A program made the translations under genes and the position numbers. This document shows, in pieces, positions 58,411 to 64,000 of a stretch of 64,000 nt of DNA. The stretch is taken from NCBI GenBank assembly GCA_038501625.1, contig JAZAYU010000037.1, forward strand, positions 4,526,001 to 4,590,000, given 5' to 3'. Each line of letters opens with the position of its first letter. Within the stretch, counting starts at the first letter, position 1. The stretch comes from Corbicula japonica (lineage: Eukaryota > Mollusca > Bivalvia > Venerida > Cyrenidae). The notes beneath the pieces are model-generated. The model had not been told where the DNA came from. It saw only the letters and a program-made list of their open reading frames with translations, and ran no database searches.

Positions 58411-59532
58411 CCCAGCAAGCATTATATATCGAGCCAACATCGGACCGATAATGTCTTCAATATCGGCCCATCATCAGAAATAGATATCGGCCCACAATCG
58501 GCCTTGCAAAGTTGATGTTATATCGGCCCAACATACTTTCCGACATCAAGCCGATATTGTTTCTCGATAAAATCGACATCGGCCCATCATCAGATTTTTT
58601 TATTGGCCCCTCATCAGATTTTTATATCGACCCATCATCAGATTTTTATATCCACCCATCATCAGATTTCTATATCGACCCATCATCAGATTTCTATATC
58701 AGCTTGGCATCAAATTTCATTATCGGCTCTAGAAAAGAGCATTTTCCCCTGCACATTCATTCTTGCAAAAATTTACACAATGATTCAAAAAATCAGATAA
58801 AATGTGATCTTTTTACTTGGCTCATCTAAAATCTTTAATCGTTTAATAAACTTTATCTAATCATATTTTGATTTTGCATAGAACAAAGTCGCGAAAAATT
58901 GTGACAATTGTAAACTGATGTGCCAGCACATTTACTGCAAAAGTAACATAATAAAACGGAAAGAAAAATGACTGAAAATAGGAACTACAATAAATGATTT
59001 AGTAAAATTTCAAAACTTACTGGCAATTACCGAGTATATCACTGAAAGTATTGCGATTTTAAATTTCGTGTTGCATACGTCGCAGCTAGTCCCGAAGTGA
59101 ATGAAGAGAATAAACTAATTAAAAGTTAAACATTTTTGTCCGAAAAATATCACAATATTAAATTTTTTACCAGATCGAATTTTAAAAATAAATATAGAAC
59201 ATAAAATTACCGGTTTCCAACGTGTCTTCTTCATTTCTGTATCTGACACCCTCCCCGCAGAGTTGTCGATTTTTGGATGTACGTTCGTATATCACACCGC
59301 AATTGGGCCGATATTGAAAGATCCGACTTTTTAAAATGAGAATTAGTATGAGAAATTGACGCTAAAATTTGACGGAAAATATGGCAAATATCAATAAAAT
59401 ATAGAACGGAACATATTTTCACTATATAATTGCACTATACAGTTGGATGCTTATATCGGGAATATATCGGACCAATAACATAAACTGATATCAGCAAGCC
59501 TATATTGGCCCGATATACCTGTGCTTGCTGGG
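58411..59532. mobile_element. Terminal-inverted-repeat element with CCCAGCAAGCA ends
   Basis: The left end CCCAGCAAGCATTATATATC and the reverse complement of the right end (CCCAGCAAGCACAGGTATATC) match for the first 11 bases, and then share ATATCG.GCCAA and TCGG(A/T)CCGATA words. The length is about 1.1 kb. The interior has no transposase frame. It begins with a run of ATATCGGCCC motifs and has a 24 bp tandem array (58575-58700). It is therefore a non-autonomous DNA transposon; the superfamily is undecided because the target duplication is unclear. Confidence 0.65.
58570..58705 (+). repeat. 24 bp tandem repeat array
   Basis: About five copies of TATATCGACCCATCATCAGATTT-like units (ATATC, G or C variants, CCCATCATCAGATTT). 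The unit length divisible by three gives the spurious repetitive peptide DPSSDFYI. It lies inside the inverted-repeat element. Confidence 0.85.
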
Positions 59533-59867
59533 TTATCAGAACGACTAGTAAAGTACATACAAGCTTGTTTTCAGTTTACATAATTCATACGTTAGCTGTC
59601 TGAAACGAAAATTTACTTTATCTAAGAAGTTTTAAAATCTCACCGAGAGAAGAGTATGAGAAATTGAATACCTAAGCAACAAAACATGTATACTTTTGAA
59701 CTGTAGTAAGCATCACATGAAGGTCATCAACTTAGTTTATCGTGTTTGACGGAGTTCGAGCTGATTTGTGGACTGACTACAAGATAAACTTCATTTTGAC
59801 AATTCCAGAAAAACGTTCTCTTGATCGATGAATATTATTTTGATACTTGTGAAACTATTAAATTACG

Positions 59868-60500
59868 CTCAACCCGGGATAGGAGGCATGGGCAGTAATA
59901 TGCATTTCTTTCCATGGATGCCCGTGAACAGGCTCAATTAAACCGAGATTCCAAAAATCATGTTTGTCGTGTTATTTGGCTTTAAAAGTTTCCTTTTTAC
60001 CTAATTTAATATAACAGTAACGTCGTGTGGCGGCTGGAAAATGTCTCCTCGAACAAGCATTCAATCAGTGCTGTTACCAGCTTCGTCCTTTGAAGTTCGT
60101 TGAGCACGATACTTGTGTATATGCGGGGCACTTCTTAAATTACTTTTGTTTTAATATTTCGGCGAGTTATAAGTTATGTTTTTAATCCCTGCAAATAAAG
60201 AACACGATATTTAGGTATGTTCATAGGACTTCTAAATGGCCAGTTTTGGGATGCTAAGTAATATGCAGGATTCATTTTATCAGATCCCCTTTCGAAATTC
60301 TATTATGTTAAGTTCCGCTCATTGATTAGTCGTTTATGGCAAACGCAAAGTATTAGTCTGAAAATACCCCATTGAAGATTCCATGTTCACCGCCATATGC
60401 ATACCATCGTTTGCGATGGGTCGAAATATGCTTTATCATTATTGCCCATGAACAGGCTCAATCAAATCGAGCCTGCAATAATTTCATATATTTGTGTCGT
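59868..60500 (+). repeat. R1 interspersed repeat, diverged double copy
   Basis: TACGCTCAACCCGGGATAGG, GGCAGTAATATGCATTT and GAACAGGCTCAATTAAACCGAG close one copy at about 59960. A second runs to GCTCAATCAAATCGAGCCTG at about 60475, via TCAGATCCCCTTTCG, CATTGAAGATTCCATG and ACCGCCATATGCATACCATC. The head-to-tail arrangement is the same as at 15.4-16.4 kb. Confidence 0.7.
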
Positions 60501-60909
60501 GGCTTTTCGTCAATTGAAAATAGCATCGCTTATCTGCTCAAGCAGGTACACGCACATCGACTTTGGAAACGTACATGATATGTATCGAGTTATCAATGCG
60601 AAATTATTTATCTGCACTTTTTTATCAAAAGTGGTTTTATTTCTTATTTTGACTTGTTTTAATAGAACCCATAATCTGACAAAGATGTATAGATTAAACC
60701 TAATATCTTCTTTTCAAAATTAAAAAGGTGAAAAATATTGTATCTGCGATCAGGTTTTTTGGCTCAGTGCGAAAGTATCGTATCTGCATGTTTTTCTTTT
60801 TACACGAAATGATCATTTTATGAACGTATTGAAAATGAATACCCTCGACGGACCTTGCATCGCGATATCAATATAAAATGAAAAAAAACTCAAACAAAAG
60901 AAAGGAAAT

Positions 60910-61994
60910 TCAAAACCACTTAGTTTTCAGAACACTGAGCCTTGGTATACACCATACTTGCAATTTCACAAAGGTTGCCACATCTAGAGAGTGAAGCAGG
61001 TGGCTCGTGTGAGCAGGCAAAATAAAGAGCACAATGTTGTTACTCTTGGCCCAGTCAGCAAAGTCCAATGCTATGAATGAGCGGGTACCATCGAGCAACA
61101 GTAAAATCTTGTTGTTGGTTCTTTCTGGAACAAACTTCAGAAAGTGTTCTGTCAAGTACTGGCGGAATACTTCAGTTTTAGACCAACCGGTCTCTGAAAC
61201 GGTACCACTGGCCCCTGGTGATGCTCCTTTCAATAAATCGGCATTCATTATTTTGCCCGGAAAGATAAAATATGGTGGAATTGCAATTCCGCTAGCACTT
61301 CCAGCACCAATGATCGTTACAGTCTTTCTCTTTCCAGAGGTGACAGCCTGTGCACAATAATCTGCACTGGCAACAATGAAGGGAGGTTTGTGCTCAACTG
61401 ATATCCCTTTCTCATCAATATTGTATATCATTTGAGGCTTATCTGCAAGGCCATGACGACTGATGCACTGTTCAAGGTTGTCGAAATATGCCATTACAAC
61501 ACTTTCCACATGTTCCAGTGCACGAGGTTTAAGCACTTTCATTTCAGGCCATCGCTTGAGTAAACTCTTTATCCACTTCAAGGAAAGTGGTTTACCTTTG
61601 GGGCGTTTGCCAAGCTGGAAAGCATAGTCAGATGCAAAATCCAAGCATTCTTGTCGTGTATAACCATAACCGAAGTCGGCCATGGTCTTGATTGGTTAAC
61701 AATTTTTGCCTCTATAAACTGTTCGAATTAAGGGTCCTTCCCCACTACAACAGTCTCTGGGTCCGCCTTTCCTAGCACTCTATCCCTGAGGGTATTTTCA
61801 GGGACCATAAATATCTCAGAGGACCTGAGAACAGGCATTCCTTCTTTCACTTTTTTGTACGCATTGATAAGAGCCGATGGGGAGTAACACTTCTTTTTCC
61901 TCCTGACGGTGTGGGATATGGTTAATTTGAAAAGAAAATCACTTGAGGTATATGGTACATGAAACTGGTCTGGAATATGACTATAATTGAACAA
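60910..61994 (-). pseudogene. Pogo-type transposase, broken
   Basis: First part (61994-61728): RRKKKCYSPSALINAYKKVK helix-turn-helix. A stop (TAA at 61728-61730) and a frameshift near 61690 separate it from the second part (61683-60910). The second part has GYGYTRQECLDFASDYAFQL, KRWPEMKVLKPRALE, then the DDE core YNIDEKG (first Asp), TSGKRKTVTIIG, IPPYFIFPG, LLLLDGTRSF (second Asp, with the usual DGHxSH altered) and LPAHTSHLLHSLDVATF (third Asp). Right after it the sequence jumps, in another frame, to a CEIASMVYTKA-like block, so about 50-60 residues are deleted and the C-terminal half is missing. It is related to the element at 9.4-11.8 kb but clearly diverged, and cannot be mobilised by itself. 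Confidence 0.8.
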
Positions 61995-62024
61995 ATCACT
62001 TATGGTATATGGTACATGAAACTA
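61943..62024 (+). repeat. Short direct duplication (~25 bp)
   Basis: GGTATATGGTACATGAAACT occurs twice 52 bases apart just upstream of the pogo transposase. It is a local duplication. Confidence 0.75.
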
Positions 62025-62514
62025 TCAAAAAATAATTTGGCCTAAAAATTTCGTCTATGATATCACGTGACTTTCATTCATAAAATGTCAACAAAGCAGA
62101 CGGAGTAAGAATGCAGGGTTTGCATTACTATGTATGGGTCATTTTGTGGTTTCTATGGAAATCAAAAAAGGGATTACTAAAATTTAACAAATTCATGTAA
62201 GTCAAAACGTAATTTGAAATATTTACCTGTTTAGAGCGCATTTTGCTTAGTTTGACAGCAGACACGCTAGAGTAGTTTTCGTAGTAAGCGTGACGTCATA
62301 ATTCACGAGCGTGCGATAAAATCTCACGAGACTACAATAAAAACATATATGTCCGCGATACAAGGTTCCTCGCGGTGTTAGGGACTTACACGATATATTG
62401 TTTTTGTTAAAGGTAGATGAATATTTGCTATTAATTTTGTTATATTTTTTATTGTGCTCAGCGCGAAACTATCGTATCTGCACACTAACTTGACTTAAAT
62501 CAGTGAACATTATA

Positions 62515-62702
62515 GACTATTAACAACCAGTGTAGATCCAGATCAGCCTTCACATCCATGCAGTTTGATTAGGATCAAACTTAGGCTTATTGTTTTTATA
62601 TTTATTATATTGTGTTGTCTAACGAAACTACCAGTATAGATCCTGATTGGACTGCAATGGGTTTCATGAAGTCCATGATTAGACGGCAGTAATTAATTTA
62701 AC
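62515..62702. repeat. Palindromic repeat P, copy outside Harbinger
   Basis: Arms with CCAGTGTAGATCCAGATCAG and ATTAGGATC are answered by GTATAGATCCTGATTGGACT and a degraded end. It is eroded compared with the copy at 32.6 kb. Confidence 0.6.
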
Positions 62703-63207
62703 ATCTTTGTTTTGATTGTTGACAGCGCGGAAGGATAGTAATTCGGTCGGTCACGATATAGGCTAATTAAAGACAATGGCTGACACTAAATAGTCCCAAT
62801 GTTTTTGCCTTTTGGGGGCATTAAATGGCTAGTATGGCCTGAAAGGAACATGTTAAGTAAATGAGATGCTTTTACTGACACACTGATAGCAAATTTATGT
62901 TTGGAAATGCAGTATGTGAAAAAAGGCCCTGGTTTTAGGACGGCATATGTAAAACAGTTTTGAAGTTCACACAGAAGTGAAAAAAACAGACCACCTGTTT
63001 CAAGGTGTCAAATCTCTGTTAATTGATACATGACCCCTACTTTTCTTGCTGGAAATGGACAGTAGAAACAATTAGCTTTAAAAGCATGTAAGTTAGCCCT
63101 TAATAAAATGGTACCAGCTATGATTGCCAGCCTTTTGAAACATGTCATGTTTACTATAGTTTATATAGGGAAGTCTATTTACAGGTCTTACACCTTACGA
63201 AAATATA

Positions 63208-63300
63208 CACTCGTCAAAAGTTCTAAGTGCACACTTTTCAATTTTGAATATCTCAAAGTAAACTTATTCTAATTGAATGAAAGTTTGACATAATGTTCAT
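63208..63300 (+). mobile_element. Likely end of a Tc1-type element running off the window
   Basis: After a TA (63206-63207) comes CACTCGTCAAAAGTTCTAAG, TGCACACTTTTCAATTTTG. Start and composition resemble Tc1-family inverted-repeat ends. A 21 bp stretch of it recurs at 8888-8908. The other end and any transposase would lie beyond 64000 or are absent, so the length is unknown. Confidence 0.45.
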
Positions 63301-64000
63301 TATGATCAAACAACAATATTTTTGTTGAAAACCGTGCATATGTTTTATTTATTACGTCATCCAGGTCGGCATACGCTATTTATGCGTAATCCCCGTGCGG
63401 CAATCGAAATTAATTTTTTTACAATCGTTTTTGTTTTTCACATGTTCACCGACTCCAGACAAACACGAAAAACACACCAACAAATTGTAACCCTTTAACG
63501 GTTGACGTCAGCAGACAACGACATTGCCGTCAAAATTCTTTTCACTGGCACAACTTCAAATTTGTTGTAAAAAATCTTGACGGTTTTCGTAAATGCAAAA
63601 GAAATTCCTTATTTTTTGCATATTTTATTAATTTAAGAAGAAAATCAAACGTTATTACTTTCTTGACTGATTACGTTGCTTACGTGGAACGCTGATAATA
63701 CTCAATAACGTCATTAAAATATTTACGTAAAACAACGTAAACTCGAAAATATTAGTGTAACATTTGTTACATAAGTGTCCACTTAATAAAAATTTAAAAC
63801 TAAAATTTATAGAAATTCAATAAACTTTACAATCGAATTATTCGAAAATGACGTTTATTTGGTCAAAAAGCGTGTCCGAAAACTGGTCAATTTTATCGAA
63901 ATGAATGCATTTTTTCGTTCGGAAAGGCTGTTACACATCTATCATAGTGAATTGCATCATCGCAAACTGCTAGAAAATTCAAAAACTTTTGGCATAAAAC
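63300..64000. other. Non-coding stretch, possibly interior of the Tc1-like element
   Basis: AT-rich with several ACGTCA words and no open frame of note. I cannot tell whether it belongs to the element that begins at 63208. Confidence 0.3.

Noticed and set aside
58512..58829. Repetitive frame with DPSSDFYI units
   Set aside because: It is the translation of the 24 bp tandem array.

Overview
The window is AT-rich eukaryotic DNA, crowded with transposable elements in many states of decay. Spliceosomal introns (GT...AG), tRNA-like sequences, LINE tails, mariner, Tc1, pogo, PIF/Harbinger and Ty3/Gypsy elements all point to an animal. Several repeats (a palindromic family built on a GTGTAGATCCAGATCAG core, hairpin-capped arrays of 150-160 bp repeats containing GACCTTGACCTT, and a repeat containing GCTCAATCAAACCGAGCCTG) look like repeats I associate with bivalve molluscs. 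A bivalve is therefore my best guess, but that is recollection and inference, not proof. I recognise no host gene with confidence.

Left part (1-17.5 kb): mostly non-coding sequence with a minus-strand LINE tail (4.56-4.89 kb), a decayed Tc1 transposase (6.79-7.66 kb), a plus-strand LINE tail (8.5-8.85 kb), a 2.4 kb pogo-type element whose transposase carries a C-terminal PHD finger (9.36-11.77 kb), two neighbouring copies of an interspersed repeat called R1 here (15.4-16.4 kb), and a small inverted-repeat element (16.9-17.5 kb).

Centre (17.6-42.8 kb): a nested structure about 25 kb long. Two direct repeats of 3.8 kb, about 99% alike by eye, behave as the long terminal repeats of a minus-strand Gypsy element. 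A polypurine tract abuts the repeat at 21.4 kb, and gag-pol lies at 21.5-25.8 kb. Pol has the order protease, integrase, reverse transcriptase, RNase H, with integrase BEFORE reverse transcriptase. This is the hallmark of the Gmr1 clade, whose gag is related to the SCAN domain. A PIF/Harbinger transposon of about 13.2 kb (25.8-38.98 kb) sits between the 5' part of gag and the 5' LTR. It carries a plus-strand six-exon Myb/SANT DNA-binding gene and a convergent minus-strand four-exon HARBI1-type nuclease gene. Both can be followed exon by exon, and each has a small lesion. Its introns and intergenic part hold many copies of the palindromic repeat.

Right part (42.8-64 kb): a decayed pogo relic (44.8-45.7 kb), a hairpin-ended array of about 150 bp repeats (46.9-48.0 kb), further short tandem arrays, LINE and reverse-transcriptase fragments (52.3 and 54.5 kb), a complete mariner with matching 28 bp terminal inverted repeats, TA duplication and an intron-like insert in its catalytic domain (55.0-56.8 kb), a terminal-inverted-repeat element with internal 24 bp repeats (58.4-59.5 kb), R1 again (59.9-60.5 kb), a second pogo pseudogene (60.9-62.0 kb) and the start of a Tc1-like end at 63.2 kb.

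Nothing here works as a host operon or pathway. The biology is insertion history: Gypsy, then Harbinger inside it, then palindromic and R1 repeats inside both.
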